Below, piece after piece: positions 24,601 through 36,489 of a stretch of DNA of 64,000 bases. Below the pieces are notes generated by a model, which was not told the origin of the DNA, searched no databases, and saw nothing but the letters and a program-made list of their open reading frames with translations. The position numbers were made by a program, and so were the translations under genes. Origin of the DNA: Dendronephthya gigantea (lineage: Eukaryota; Cnidaria; Anthozoa; Malacalcyonacea; Nephtheidae); NCBI RefSeq assembly GCF_004324835.1, contig NW_021163015.1, forward strand, positions 372,001 to 436,000. The letters run 5' to 3'. Position 1 is the first letter of the stretch. Every line of letters starts with the position of its first letter.

Positions 24601-27600
24601 ATAAAAAATGTAAACAAATATACCGAGTTCTTGTAAATCAAATATCCTCAAAAGAAGAGAAATTCAGAGTGGAGCTTCCGTAGTTTAACTAGCTTATACA
24701 GTTTGTAGCGGGCGTGCGTTTGTTTGATTACAACAACTCCATGCATCAAAGCCTAAGGGGCTGTTTACATGAGCCCGGTTACCCGAGATTCAACGAAGCG
24801 TGAGATGATTTTGAGGTATTGAAATGAGCAGATAACATGATCCTGGCAGTCGTATAATCATCACAACAATAGCATGTGCTTGTTTGGTGTCATAAAGACT
24901 TATTTAAATACCTCAAAGTCCTCTCACGCTTCGTTGAATCTCGGGTAACCGGGCTCATGTAAACAGCGCCTAAGAGGTTGTTTATATGATCGAAGTTAGC
25001 TGAGATTCAACAAAGATGACTTTGAGGTGTTGATCCTGGCAGCCTCGACAATAGCATGCGCTTGTTTGATGTCGTAAAGACTTTTCAGTTCAATACCTCA
25101 AAGTCATCTCACACTTTGTTGAATCCGGTTAACCAGGATCATGTAAACAGCCCCTAACTATCCATTTGAACAGCCCCTGACTATCCATGTAAACAGCCTC
25201 TAACTATCCATATAAACAGCCCCTAACTATCCATGTAAACAGCCCCTAACTATCCATGTAAACAGCCCCTAACTAACCTATCCATTTATCTACTGACATA
25301 TTTCCTAGACGCGTAATTCCTACAAGCAATATATGGTGGATGTCATGGTGTTGTTTGGAGCTGACCGAAAAGACGCTGAAAAACAAATGGAGGAAGTATA
25401 TGTTCTGGAGAAAGAGCTGGCTACGGTATGATTCAACCTGGCTTCTTCATACGAACTAATGAGAGCAGTGCAAATTATTTATTTCTGTTTGTTTTAGATT
25501 TATAGAAATCAAGCTGGGCACCCGCATTCGTCGACAATCAGCAGACTCTCAAGTTACACTAAAGTGAGTTGTTCCTAACTGGAATAATAATTCAACTGAT
25601 ATCTTTCAGTTTGAGTCGATTGATTCAATTTATTGTTAATTCACTTTGAAAGGGCGCCAAATAAACAATTATTCTTCATCTACATAATCTACATAACTAT
25701 TGCTAAGTTGGTTGAAGGCTCTTAATTTCGAGCGAAAACATACACACCTCACAATTAAGCCAGGAATAGTTAAGAAAAATATGACAACAATCGGTCATCC
25801 AGCAATGGCCATTTGCATAAAAGACTGGTTAACTTTTAAAGACTAAAAGAAAAGTTAACTTTACTGTAGGTAAGGACAGAATAGTCCAATCAGAGTCGTG
25901 TATTTCGGAGTTAACCAGGAATTAACTATGCAAAATGTAGTTTTATGCAACCGGCCCCGGGAATGTCAGCATTATTTGTACTGGCATCGCAAAAGCGTAG
26001 GCGTTATCATTGAATGTTGTTTTATTTTCTAGTTCGATTGGCATTCGTTTCTAAATGCAGTTGCAGCCCAGCAAAGTTATAATTTCTCAAAGGATGAGAC
26101 TATTTTGGTTCAGACAAGAAGAATCTTGAAATACGTGGTGGCATTGATGAATAGTACAGATCCAGCGTACGTATCGAACGCCAGGGCTTAAATTCAAGGG
26201 TGGCAGGGTCGTAGTAGATCGAAGTTTAATTCGAAAACATTCATATATTATTGGGGGGGGGGGTGGTTGAAAATGTTCATATATTCGTCTTATTCCTGGC
26301 TGATTTATTTTGATCGCAGTTGTTTTTCACTTATTTGAACATGAACATGTGAATATCGCCCTCCCCCAGTTAAGCTTCTAGCTACGGTCTTGAAGGGCGG
26401 TGGAAGCAAGATGTGAGAAAAGAGCTAAAAAAGAGGGTGGTGCCGGCAGTTTTAGAAAGAGAAGAAAAGAAAGCTACGGGAGGGAGCCAGGGTAAAAGAA
26501 AGAAGGAAGGAAGAACGAGTGGAGGGAATAGAAAGGAAGGGCTGGGGGGGAGAGGAAGGAAGGGAAAGAAAGAATAAAATTTGGCAGAGAGGGAAAAGAT
26601 GAAGGTAAATGTGTGTGAAGAGAATAAGGAATAAAAAGGTAGACGAAAGGTGGAAGGAAAAAAAGAGAGAGAAGGAGATATAAGAGATGAAATAGGAAAC
26701 CGGAGTTAGTGGCAAGGCCGGGAGAGGAATTGGTAGAATGGGAAGTGTATACAGGAGAGAAAGAATGTGGCAGGAAGGCGAAAGGGAAAGGACGAATAGA
26801 GTGGAATGTTTAAAAGGAAAGACGAAGGAAATGTTAGAAGTAGGATATAAAGTATTTAGCATTCGACGTAAGTTTAAAGTAATATGTAATGAATTGTTTT
26901 AAATACTTGTAACAGAATTGTGTCGAATTACATTGCGTGGACAACGATCAGAAATGTGATACGATATTTACCAAACGATTACGTCGATGCACGTCTTGCT
27001 TACAAACGACGCATTCGCGGCGAGTCGTACGAGGATCTTGAACGATGGCTATTCTGTTATCACACAACAATGCAAGCATTTCCGATGGCCATTGGTCTGA
27101 TGTTTGTAGATGAAAAATTGGACCCGGACGCTAAAGCAAGGGTAGGTTTGGCGGTTTCATGAAACCCTCATCAGCCACTTTAACATCTTACCAAGAGGCC
27201 CGAACTTTTGTCCATTCATTGTAAATTACCCTTAACGATTAATGTTCGAAAATAAATATTTCAAACTTGGAAAGAAGAGTGTTAACTAAGGTATGCATGC
27301 ATATAATAGACAGAGGGTGATATGAAGTTTAAACGTGCGTAAGTGGCAAAATGTTTCCACGAATTTTTAGGCTAAAGAAATATTTGAGGAAATAAGAAGT
27401 GAATTTTTGAGAGAACTTTCCGACCAAACTTGGATGGACAACGTTACAAAAAGGCATGCAAAAGAGAAAGTAAGCAACACGTCTTTTAAAAAACAACTAC
27501 AGGCAAACTACTTTATTGAGAACTTAGAGCTGCTCTATCTCTGTCGCAAACTAAGCAACACAGCTCTGGTTATAGTTAATATTTTCTTCAATGTTTTTCG

Positions 27601-29929
27601 CAGGCTGTGGCATCAAGAATTCTTGTAGGATACCCGGATCACATTAAGGATGAAGAAAAGTTAAATGCAGAATACGAAACCGTAAGTAATTTCTACGTCC
27701 AAAAACACCGGAACACCTGATTTCCTTAATTCTTTTCCTGCACTTTTTGTGTAGATCCAAGTAAATCGAAGCCAGTACCTTAAAACAGTGGTCTCCATAA
27801 AAAGAATTACCCTGATGAAAAGAATCGCCGAATACAAGATACCTGTAGATAGGAATGTGTATGGGTCGAATTCAAGATTATCACCTTTTTAACGATGGTT
27901 TTTTGCAATGTCTTCAAGTATTTCAGTTTGAAATGTGATCATGTATTTTTGAAATATTTTCTAGGTTCTTTCACTCGCCTGCGGATGTTAATGCTTATCA
28001 CTACCGACAAGAAAACAAAAACGGTAATGAAGTTTGAAAGTTAATCGAAAATTAAGTGGAAGTAGTCTACTCTTCCATTGAGGAGTGAAATCATCAAAAT
28101 GTTATGCTCTTTTAACCGTTCCGCGTATTTTTTTCATTAGTTTTCCTCGCTGGAATATTAAACCCTCCTTTCTATAGCGACAGAAGTCTCAGGTATTCCA
28201 TTAATTTTTCCACTTATATTCTTCCAAGGGTTCCACAAATTATTCTACATCGAAATATTCTCTTATGATTTTCAATAAAAAAACGACGTTCCTATTTTTT
28301 TACAAATTTCTTACCAATTTTTGATTTTATATATAGGGCAACAAATTATGGCGGAATTGGCATGATTGCTGGTCACGAGTTGACTCATGGCTTTGATAGC
28401 ATTGGTACGGTTCAAGTTTGCGTTCACACAACAGTTGAGAGCCATGGATGATTCTTATTGTAAACTTCATTTAATTTTTTATCATTCAGCAAGCTTACTG
28501 TCTGCATGCTTTTTCGTTGATAAGGTCGTGGCTTTGATAAGGATGGTAACATGCATGACTGGTGGACAAGAAATTCAACAATAGAATTCGCAAAGAAAAC
28601 CAAGTGTTTCAAGGACCAATATAGCAAATTTCAAATGTTTGGAAAAAATGTATAACTGTTAATATATATTGTGTATATATATATAGTCAGTTGTTATCGA
28701 TTGGTTAATAATCACCCGTAGTTTCCACTCACACAGGGTGCATAAAAAACTGCGATACTTAATATTCATATATGTTCGCTTCTATTAAACAACAAAAGAT
28801 TGCAGGCCCCTAGGAATTATTAAGGTTGCAGTTTTCTTTATGCATCCTGTAGATTCCAAAAATGTTACCTGCTAATAAGAATATATGGAGGGAGTCTCTG
28901 AGAAAAAGATACATGCTCTAATGCATTAAATATTGAGTTCAACGATTTAATTTTTACAAAACGATGAAGTGGAGTTACTTAGTTTTCTAACAATATCTTT
29001 TTACGCCATAATGGCTAGAAATTATTTGTTTTCTTTCACAGGTAAATGGAGAGATGACAATCGAGGAAAATACGGCAGATAATGGAGGTGTCAAATTTGC
29101 TTACGAGGTGAGTCACGATGAATATTATATCCGTTTTAAACTCACGAATTGCGCACAACTCGTCTGCATGTTATGGCTTACGCTCTGTCATTGTCTCTGC
29201 ATGGCATTTCATAATTGATTAGGCGTACAAACGGTGGGTTGCGAGAAATGGTGAAGAGCAAAGACTACCTGGCTTGGATTACACACCACATCAGCTGTTC
29301 TTTGTTTCATATGCACAGGTAGGTAATTTTAGATTTTCAGAATTCCAGATTCTTTAATATCTGAGAGAGATAATATTTTGATTTGCAACATGTTTGCAAG
29401 TATTGGTCGCAAAAACTTTTTAAGCTTTTTCAACTTTGTTAGCTTAATAACGTTTTCCTCCGTTAGGCATGGTGTTCAAAGTATACACTACAAGGTGCTT
29501 TGGAGCAACTCGATAGCAGACCATGGCCGCCAATGAATTTTAGGTATGATTTAAAACCTAATGGGGGGGGGGGTGGGGAGTGGGCACAAGATTGTATGCT
29601 TCTGGTCATAGCATGCTTTTAAAAGTGTCTTCCGAAAGTTATCTTAAAAGTCCATTTCAGTGACAATTCGTAATCCGCACAGCTTGCAACTTTAGTTAGC
29701 AGTGGGTGGATAAGGGTAAGGGTTACATTTAGAGTTAGACCAAGCTAGGGGAAGCCATTCGAATTATGCATGCGCATATATATACGTGAAGCCGGCTGGT
29801 TCAGTATGAGATGTTTGTATCTGTTTCAGGGTGGAGGGTGCAATTATGAACTCTGAGGGATTTGCAGAGGCATTCCAGTGTCCACGAGGGTCACGCATGA
29901 ATCCCGTGAATAAGTGCAGCGTCTGGTAA
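21607..29929 (+). CDS. M13 family zinc endopeptidase (endothelin-converting enzyme/neprilysin-like)
   Basis: Type II membrane ectopeptidase cleaving extracellular peptides. Nineteen exons: 21607-21931, 22991-23187, 23998-24258, 24354-24428, 25309-25425, 25498-25563, 26033-26166, 26916-27141, 27371-27469, 27604-27681, 27755-27858, 27965-28023, 28141-28192, 28337-28404, 28525-28649, 29042-29107, 29223-29318, 29467-29543, 29830-29929. These give 774 residues, the usual family length. A cytosolic tail (1-48) precedes a membrane anchor (about 49-72). The N-lobe starts at [20 protein letters not shown] (570-572) fits the substrate-binding Asn-Ala. HELTH (611-615) gives the two His zinc ligands and catalytic Glu; EENTADNGG (Glu 671) the third ligand. 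The C-terminus is CSVW, as in the family. All key residues are intact. Exon 11 ends at a less typical donor (TGT/GTATGG), chosen to keep frame. Poly(A) signal at 30144. Confidence 0.95.
22433..22656. mobile_element. Foldback MITE with TTAA flanks, M13 intron 1
   Basis: A 224-bp near-perfect inverted repeat: GGGCGGCGCACACTAGAGC at the left, GCTCTAGTGTGCGCCGGCC at the right, arms about 100 bases. TTAA at both outer ends may be a target-site duplication, as for piggyBac- or Kolobok-type elements. Confidence 0.85.
24757..24970. mobile_element. MITE, TACATGAGCCCGG family, copy 1
   Basis: Ends GGGGCTGTTTACATGAGCCC and GGGCTCATGTAAACAGCGCC. Internal arms hold TTCAACGAAGCGTGAGATGA. In an M13 intron. 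A nearly identical copy lies at 46747-46962, and a half-element relic at about 23345-23450. Confidence 0.85.
24974..25154. mobile_element. MITE, TACATGAGCCCGG family, diverged copy 2
   Basis: Adjacent to copy 1. GAGGTTGTTTATATGATC pairs with GATCATGTAAACAGCCCC, and the core words CCTGGCAG and AATACCTCAAAGTCATCTCA are shared. Its right end runs straight into a tandem repeat. Confidence 0.75.
25143..25285. repeat. 23-bp minisatellite grown from a MITE end
   Basis: Six units of GTAAACAGCCCCTAACTATC plus CAT begin at about 25143, 25166, 25189, 25212, 25235 and 25258. The first half of each unit (GTAAACAGCCCC) is the right terminus of the adjoining MITE. The array ends 24 bases before M13 exon 5. 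Confidence 0.9.
25807..25958. mobile_element. MITE-like element, GGGGCCGGTTG family, reverse copy
   Basis: The reverse complement begins GGGGCCGGTTGCATAAAACT and continues with ACATTTTGCATAGTTAATTC, matching the element at 4560-4712. It lies in the intron between M13 exons 6 and 7, between two SINE fragments (about 25700-25795 and 25982-26003). Confidence 0.7.
26398..26840. repeat. Long polypurine (GA-rich) tract in M13 intron 7
   Basis: About 440 bases in which the plus strand is almost all purine, built from GGAAGGAAG, GAAAGAAAG and GGGAGAGG words. The 136-codon minus-strand frame here is only the Ser/Pro/Leu-rich complement of this tract. Confidence 0.8.
28735..28855. repeat. Small foldback element in M13 intron 15
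   Basis: ACAGGGTGCATAAAAAACTGC on the left, read to 20 bases, is the approximate reverse complement of GCAGTTTTCTTTATGCATCC on the right, about 115 bases overall. Confidence 0.65.
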
Positions 29930-32556
29930 TCTTAGCTACTTTTTACCGAACTTGTACAGCTCTTTATTTATATAGCGACGATTTCCACACTTTATTTTAT
30001 AATCATTCTTAAGTCTTTTTTAAATCTTAATTTTTTAATTTTTGTAAATATGCAGTTTTTCGTGATCACATGCACTATAAATTATAATGTACTAATTTGT
30101 CTATGGAAAACTGTAACTGAACAATGTTCCAAGCTAATATTTTAATAAAATTTCGATTTCAAAACTCGAGATCCCATATGGAGAAACTTAATAAAACGTT
30201 AACGTTATATTGCGGCTTAATCTCACATTAAAATCCATATCAACGCTATTAGCTTCATTATCATTTCATTTCCTATTAATTGAGTGCATTCGACGCAACC
30301 AAAAACTCGACGTATCACCTGGGCCCAGTGAACTTAAATAAGACTGGAACGCTCACTCTGTCGGAAGTTTGAAGCCAAGATGGCGGACACTGAAGCCTTT
30401 CTTGTAGGTATGATCCAGACCTCCACGCGGAAATTTCGTAGGTAAAATGGCGGCAATTTTTATTTTTCCCTTGAAATTTCCGCGCCAGAAGCCTGGATCA
30501 TACCTACAAGAAAGGTGCCATCTAATTCTTGGCTTCACTCATTAATGAGGGAAAGTCAGAGAGTGAGCGTTCCAGTCTTATATGAGTTCACTGTCTAGAT
30601 CTACAAATGCTGTTCTTATTTCAGCTGCAGCAATTTCAAAATTCACCAAATTTTTCATGCACATGGCAATATTCTAATCCGGAATTATCACACAATATGA
30701 ATATAGATGTGTGAAAATTACGATTTTAACTTTATTTAGAAAAACTATGCCCAAAGAATGTATTCAAGCTTGTATAAAGTTTGTTTGACTTGAGAGAACT
30801 TTTTAGAGAGCTTAAGATATATTCCGTAGAATTTCATTAAATTCCCTTGTTTGTATGCAAGAGTGTATAAGAGCGGTTTGGGAAGAATGAGGCTTAGGTT
30901 CACCTCGAATGCAATTCAAACAATAGATAATTAATGGTAATAAGCTTAATGGGGTTGGTCCGCTCATTATCTATTGTTTTAAATGCATTCGACGCGACCA
31001 AAATGCGACGTATAACCTGGGCCATACAAACCTTAACTCATAATCAAATGTTTGAATTGCTTTCGATGGGACCAAAATACGACGCTTAACCAAGCCCGAA
31101 TACAGCATCTATAGTGATTTTTTTAGGGGTAAACTGTCGATACACTTTTCACGATCGATCCTGAGCCTTTTTTAAACGACGCTGAGCTAAATTATGGCTC
31201 TGCATATGACTGGAAGCAAGCGAGTTAATGAGTGTTCAATTCATCCAAGGTGGGTAAATTACGGAATGAATTAGTCAAAATAGCATTAACATAACCTTTG
31301 TTATCTTTGTTTAAAACAAAGGACCAAACCCGCCTATAACAATATTTCGCTTTATTTCTTACACAATCCACAATGATGCTATGTTTTTCATCGAGCTCGT
31401 ATTTGCTCATATTTTCTTTATCTGGTACACAAAATGAGTCATTTAACAGTTAAAAGCTTAATCTATCTTAAGATTAAAAAATTATGCTCGCTGAACCACT
31501 AATTTTTGCTCAATAGCTTGCTAAAGTTGGATTACGTACCTGTTGGATCACCCTGTGTTTAAAGAGCCGACCATGAATATATTTGGTAAGTCTGCTAAAG
31601 CTTCTAGAGGCTACTAATGCGGCAGAACGGTTGCTCTTTAGAGCAGCGAAAGTCGAAAAGCTTAATTGACTTCGCAGGGGTAACTCCGTGACGCCAGAAA
31701 GTATCCTGCCGCGGTGTAAATAGAGCGCTTTCCTTTAACTTTCCTGTAGCTAAAAATGGCCGGACCGGTCTTGTTGATTTTTAGTAGACAGATTACTGGT
31801 ATTTGTATTCAAGTATATTGTTATTTACATCTGCCTAGCACGCGAAATGCAGTTTCTCCTTTATATTTTGGTCTTTGGACGAAATACGAAGCCGAGTTTG
31901 TGAGAATATATTACTTATATGAATGGCGTACAGCTTTGTTACGTAGACACTAAAGCAATTTCCAAAATAGACTTCATCCATCATCATTTTGTGGAAATCT
32001 GGTTCACTCATTGATCTGAAAACCAACCAGACTATATTCGGTTCTTTAGTTTGCGCCTAAATCAGCGACTTTCCGTCTTACACCTCACTCATTTCAGGCG
32101 GAAGAATAAACATAGCATTTCTTGAATTCAACTTAATAAAAACTGGGAAAATCGTTTCGATATGCACTTCACCTAATTTAGCTGCAGAATAAACAACCTT
32201 ACCTCGACCTGAATGAATTGTTTTAACTTAAATTGTATATAATTATACGTAATTGATTTCAAATGGACAATATTACCAATATAGAAGAAGAAAGATTGCC
32301 CCTCATTTAGGCATTACAACAACGATACCTATTCTTGCCCTTTATAATATCATCACCAACCTTTACTTTTAGCTTTGCCTTACGAATAGCCTTAAGTCAA
32401 GTCAAATAAAGTCAACTAGTCAAGTCAAAAAGATATTTACATCTGAAAACATGCAACAAGTATATTATTATATCATTACATCCTTATTATTATATACCAT
32501 TCCATCATGAAAGCAAAAGAGCCTGTTCGTCCCTCGATGGCTGCGGAGAAATCATC
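29930..32556. other. Spacer between the M13 gene and gene C
   Basis: Includes the M13 3' UTR with AATAAA at 30144 and a foldback element at 30324-30594 (arms CAGTGAACTTAAATAAGACT and AGTCTTATATGAGTTCACTG). Also an inverted repeat at about 30890-31000 (AACAATAGATAAT and ATTATCTATTGTT). The motif GCATTCGACGC plus AACCTGGGCC recurs at 30288 and 30982. No gene recognised. From about 32330 the sequence belongs to the C/D duplication unit. Confidence 0.6.
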
Positions 32557-34587
32557 CTAAAATAAGTTTGGACGAATTTTCATCTCTGTTTTTTTCATAG
32601 AATAAGAGTGCCACTTGTTCCATTTTATTCCGTTGTCATTACTCTGACCTGCCCTCAGATACAGGCCGTTGAGGTTAGAATGATGACAGTTGTTGTACCA
32701 CCAAGCTCCTTTCCAGCTCATAGCACAATTCTCACTAACTGGAACATCATTGTCGCTATCCTTGGTAGTGAACTGCATTTTATTGTGCCAAGCAAGGGAA
32801 TCACTCGCGTCACCTTTTTCGAAAATAAACAAAAAGTAGCGCGTTCAATCTTCTCTTTTACTTTATAGATCTACATATCTTAATTATATCAAGAGCCATG
32901 AAATTTAAAATGATCCCCTTGTGTGGTAGATTCAGAAGTTGGGAGCACTTCTGTTCGGATTAAAACGTTCATTTTAAAACGTTCGGATTAAAACGTTTGG
33001 ATTAAACGTTCGGATTAAAACGTCGCGTGAGAGCACTTCTGTTCGGATTAAAACGTTTGGGTTAAAACGTCGCGTATTTTTTGAAAAAATATACGCAATA
33101 AAGCTCGTCTAGTTCGATTGGTTCTCCTTTTTTGTTGGTATTTTAAGAGAAAGCGATCAGCAAATATCGATTGCGCAACGTTTATCGCCGAATTAAGGTT
33201 CGCTTCAATTTTCACAGTTGCGCAAATGAATTATTTTAGAACCTACCTGAAAAGCTGCCAATATTTAATCTGTATTTGTCTGATTCATCAGCTACACTAA
33301 ACGTTCCATATTTAGCGTACCGTTCAGCGCCATTGAAATCCATCAAATCAATTCTTAGAACATTTTGGCCAGATTTAGACAAACGATGTATTTTATCAAG
33401 GCCCAACCAGAACTCGCCGTTAAGATTACCAAAGCCAGATTTATAGTCTGACCATCCAAGGAAGAAATCTTGACTTCCATCTTGTCTTCTTTGAAACACG
33501 GTCCAGCCACCCCTGTCCGTGGTCATATCACATCTAACTTGAAACGATCCCAAGCCATCAGGATCGATGCTGTAAACACCATCTTGTCTCACTCCTGAGC
33601 TAAACAGATGGGCGCAGCTGGTGGCTAAAAAATTGAAATGAAATATTAGTTTTAAGATTGCACAATTCAAATTTATTTATCATTCCTGGACTTGATTTAG
33701 ATGATTATGCATTGCAATGTTGATTGGAATATCCGAAGAAATGTAGATTCATCATCAAATGCAGATCAATGCTGGAGTTCTAATATAAAGAATGGGTACG
33801 GTGAATCGTGTGACAAAAATTAACAATGTTCCTGTAATTCGAAATTCAAAGTTCATTAGGAATTTTGCTCGAAAGCGCTCACCCCTATCAAGTCTGCATT
33901 CATAGCAAGACTGACCAAGCTTCATACCTGAATTCATATCATCATTTCTTATTTTTTTCTCATTCTTTGCCTGGTAAGAAAAGCATTTTAGAAATGCTTG
34001 CATTAAGATATTTAAAAGAATACATATAAGAACTCAACGACTCCGTCTGTGACTGTGGGCTACACTTTAACGGTTTATCGTTTGATTTTAATTTGAGACA
34101 GCACGATATTGCTGAGGCGTAAGTCGGTTCAGCTGTTAATGTCGCATCTATAAAAATTACTATAACATACCGCTTCGTTATCGAGCATTAGTGTCCATTC
34201 TCCTTCTGTCGTTGCGTTGTAATCCTTCTTTCCAGTGATGTTGGTGAGATGGCAGTTCACAACACCCATCTTCTCTCTGTAGTTGAATCCAATGCATTTC
34301 GGTTCCTTTTCGCAAATCTCGAGACATTCTATCTGGACAAATTCCGAGTTGAAGGTGTGGCTTGATAAGATTTTATCTGGAGGTAAAGATGGACCTGCCA
34401 AAGTAGCCAAAATGATTTTAGAATGTTAAAAGAAATGAGGCTCTAGGCAGAACAAAAAAGACAAATTTAGACAAAGCATTAAAGACTCGCCTGTTCTTAC
34501 TTTATCGTAAATTCTGGTAGAACATTTCTGTGAAATGACGCATACAATTTCAACAATCAGTACGAATAGAATTGTTATCGTAAGCAT
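32557..34587 (-). CDS. PAN-FReD gene C, secreted fibrinogen-related lectin-like protein
   Basis: Exons on the minus strand: 34491-34587, 34171-34394, 33928-33970, 33247-33624, 32557-32813; 332 residues. Signal peptide 1-20 ([20 protein letters not shown]), PAN 33-107 ([26 protein letters not shown]), linker 108-121 ([14 protein letters not shown]), FReD 122-332 with [38 protein letters not shown] and SNLNGLY. Intron 1 (96 nt) has a GC donor (ACAG/GCGAGT) instead of GT; the same is true of D, so the change predates their duplication. Intron 4 has gained a short tandem repeat that D lacks. Predicted role as for the other copies. Confidence 0.9.
32951..33085. repeat. GTTCGGATTAAAAC tandem repeat in intron 4 of gene C
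   Basis: Six or so units of about 15 bases (GTTCGGATTAAAAC and variants) interrupted by GTCGCGTGAGAGCACTTCT. The matching intron of D has a single unit (about 36818-36832). Confidence 0.75.
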
Positions 34588-34850
34588 GATTGCTCAAGTT
34601 CGCCAACTTCTTCGACACCCAGTTGCCAAAATAACACTTTATCGCAAAAGTAAATTTTATCACAACCGTAGTGCGTGCGTGACGGTTGTGTGGGGAATTC
34701 ATTAAAAGAACAGGTAGATTATTGTAATACATGTTCAAAATAAAATATTAATGAAATTTAATTGTGGCTGCATGAAGCTGCTTTTGACGAGTTTGTTGCA
34801 GCTAAATCTATAATGACTAGAAATACATGCATACCATTAATATAATACGA

Positions 34851-34890
34851 ATAGAATCGTTATCGTAAGCATGATTCCTTAAGTTCGCCA
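34851..34890 (-). pseudogene. Relic of a PAN-FReD signal-peptide exon (C unit)
   Basis: The minus strand reads ATG then codons for LTITILFVL, matching the start of gene C, and the next 180 bases upstream repeat the C promoter region. The rest of the exon is gone. An equivalent relic lies upstream of D, so this fragment was present before C and D separated. Confidence 0.75.
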
Positions 34891-35838
34891 ACTTCTTCGA
34901 CATCCAGTTGTGAAAATAACACTTTATCGCAAATGCAAATTTCATAACAACTGTAGTGCGCGACAGTTGTGCAGAGGAATTCGTTAAAAGAACAGGTACA
35001 TTATTGTAATATAATTTTAAGCATGTTCGAAATAAATTATTAAAGATATGGCAATAAAAATGATCTTTGTCTATTTTAAAAGAACGTTATATAATTATGT
35101 ACAAAATTCGTTTACGGATTTTTGTTAACTTTATTACTTCTCAAGATATTTTTGAATGAAATTATCTTCCATCCGCCATTTTGGATATGCATATTTTTGC
35201 TCTGATATGCATGACGTCATAAGCTGGGCGAAAATTCGTTTTGTAACTTCAAATTAACGATCCGGCGAAGTGATTGTCCCATGGTATTACAATCGCACGT
35301 ATGTCAAATTATAACGCATGAATTGTAAGAGTTCTAAACTAAAGCGTGATTTTTTACTCGCTCCCCCAACACAGCTAGCACAAGCCAAATATGCATATAT
35401 TTAATACATAAGAGATGCCGGCGGAGGAGACTAAGCGAAAGATATCCTACTAAAAAAGGAAGATCGCCTAACCGAAGCTAAAACTGTTTAACCGAAGCTA
35501 AAACAACGCTTTATCGACTGTGTAGCTAATAAAAACAATGCGGGATGTTAGAATCATGAAAACATTACCTGAAATTAGTTGTTAGTTACAAGATAAGTGT
35601 CGGATTTAATTTGCACAATTCATTAACCACGCGATTCGATGTATTTGTACAAAGTGATTACTTTCATAAGCTTGTTGAAAGTGAACGGCAAAATTGTTTA
35701 GCAGCATAGTTTTTAGACAAATTGGTGGAAATGCCAATTTTGGATTAATCAGCCACTAAAATCTTTTAAAATTGCTGCTCTATATTAAGCTATTTGCACA
35801 TGACGCGATTTTTGTCGTACGATTTTTGTCGGTCAATT

Positions 35839-36042
35839 AAAGACCCTGTTACACGGTGCAATTTTTCTTGCAACTTGCAATACAACTCTACTTCTAAGGG
35901 ATCTAAATTAGTGAAGAGTTTTGCAGAAGAAAAGTGCATGAAGTTTAATAAACTCAAAAGTTTTGTTGTTCCCAAATATACATCTCTCAAAAGTAGAATT
36001 GCATTTTCAAATTGCAAGAAAAATTGCACCGTGTAACAGGGC
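35839..36042. mobile_element. MITE between genes C and D
   Basis: Inverted ends CCCTGTTACACGGTGCAA and TTGCACCGTGTAACAGGG continue inward with TTTTTCTTGCAA and TTGCAAGAAAAA. Absent from the duplicate region after gene D, giving an empty-site comparison. Confidence 0.8.
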
Positions 36043-36489
36043 CTTAAATCGTTGCTTGTGCGATATTTTTAAGCGATTTTAGTCGACTGACTGCAATCGG
36101 AACATACCAAAAGAGTTTAATTTATATTTTCATACACTCAAGATATATTAAAGTCAATTTGTATTATTAATTCTTGCTATAATTATATGCAAATTAGCAC
36201 ACAACTGCATGACACAAGCGACCGCCATCTATGGGTAAATGTTAATAATGAGATATTAATCCGTTATACATTTGTTACAACATCGACACCTTTTACCTTT
36301 GCCTTACCAATAGACTTAAGTCAAGTCAAAAAGATATTTACACCTGAAAACATACATGCACCAACTATATTGTTATATCATTACATGATTTACATCTTTA
36401 TTATTATATACCAATAAATTTCTGCCATTTCTACAAGAAAGCAACAAGTGCCTGTTCGTACGTCTCTCAATGATTGCTGAGAAATCATC

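Larger units (their letters stand above)
34588..36489. other. Spacer between genes C and D
   Basis: Carries a relic of a signal-peptide exon at 34851-34890. A MITE lies at 35839-36042 with ends CCCTGTTACACGGTGCAA and TTGCACCGTGTAACAGGG. Around it are the half-sites of an older element (GACGCGATTTTTGTCGTACG) that is uninterrupted after gene D near 39455. No other gene. Confidence 0.65.

Noticed and set aside
25143-25285. Regular short repeats resembling a CRISPR array
   Set aside because: Units are contiguous 23-mers with no unique spacers, in a eukaryotic intron; a minisatellite explains them.
26452-26862. 136-codon minus-strand ORF rich in Ser, Leu, Pro and Phe
   Set aside because: It is the complement of a polypurine low-complexity tract within an M13 intron; composition explains the open frame.
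31225-31410. 61-codon minus-strand ORF (begins MSKYELDEKHSIIVDC)
   Set aside because: Composition is protein-like but I recognise no family, and no flanking splice sites or neighbouring exons support a gene.
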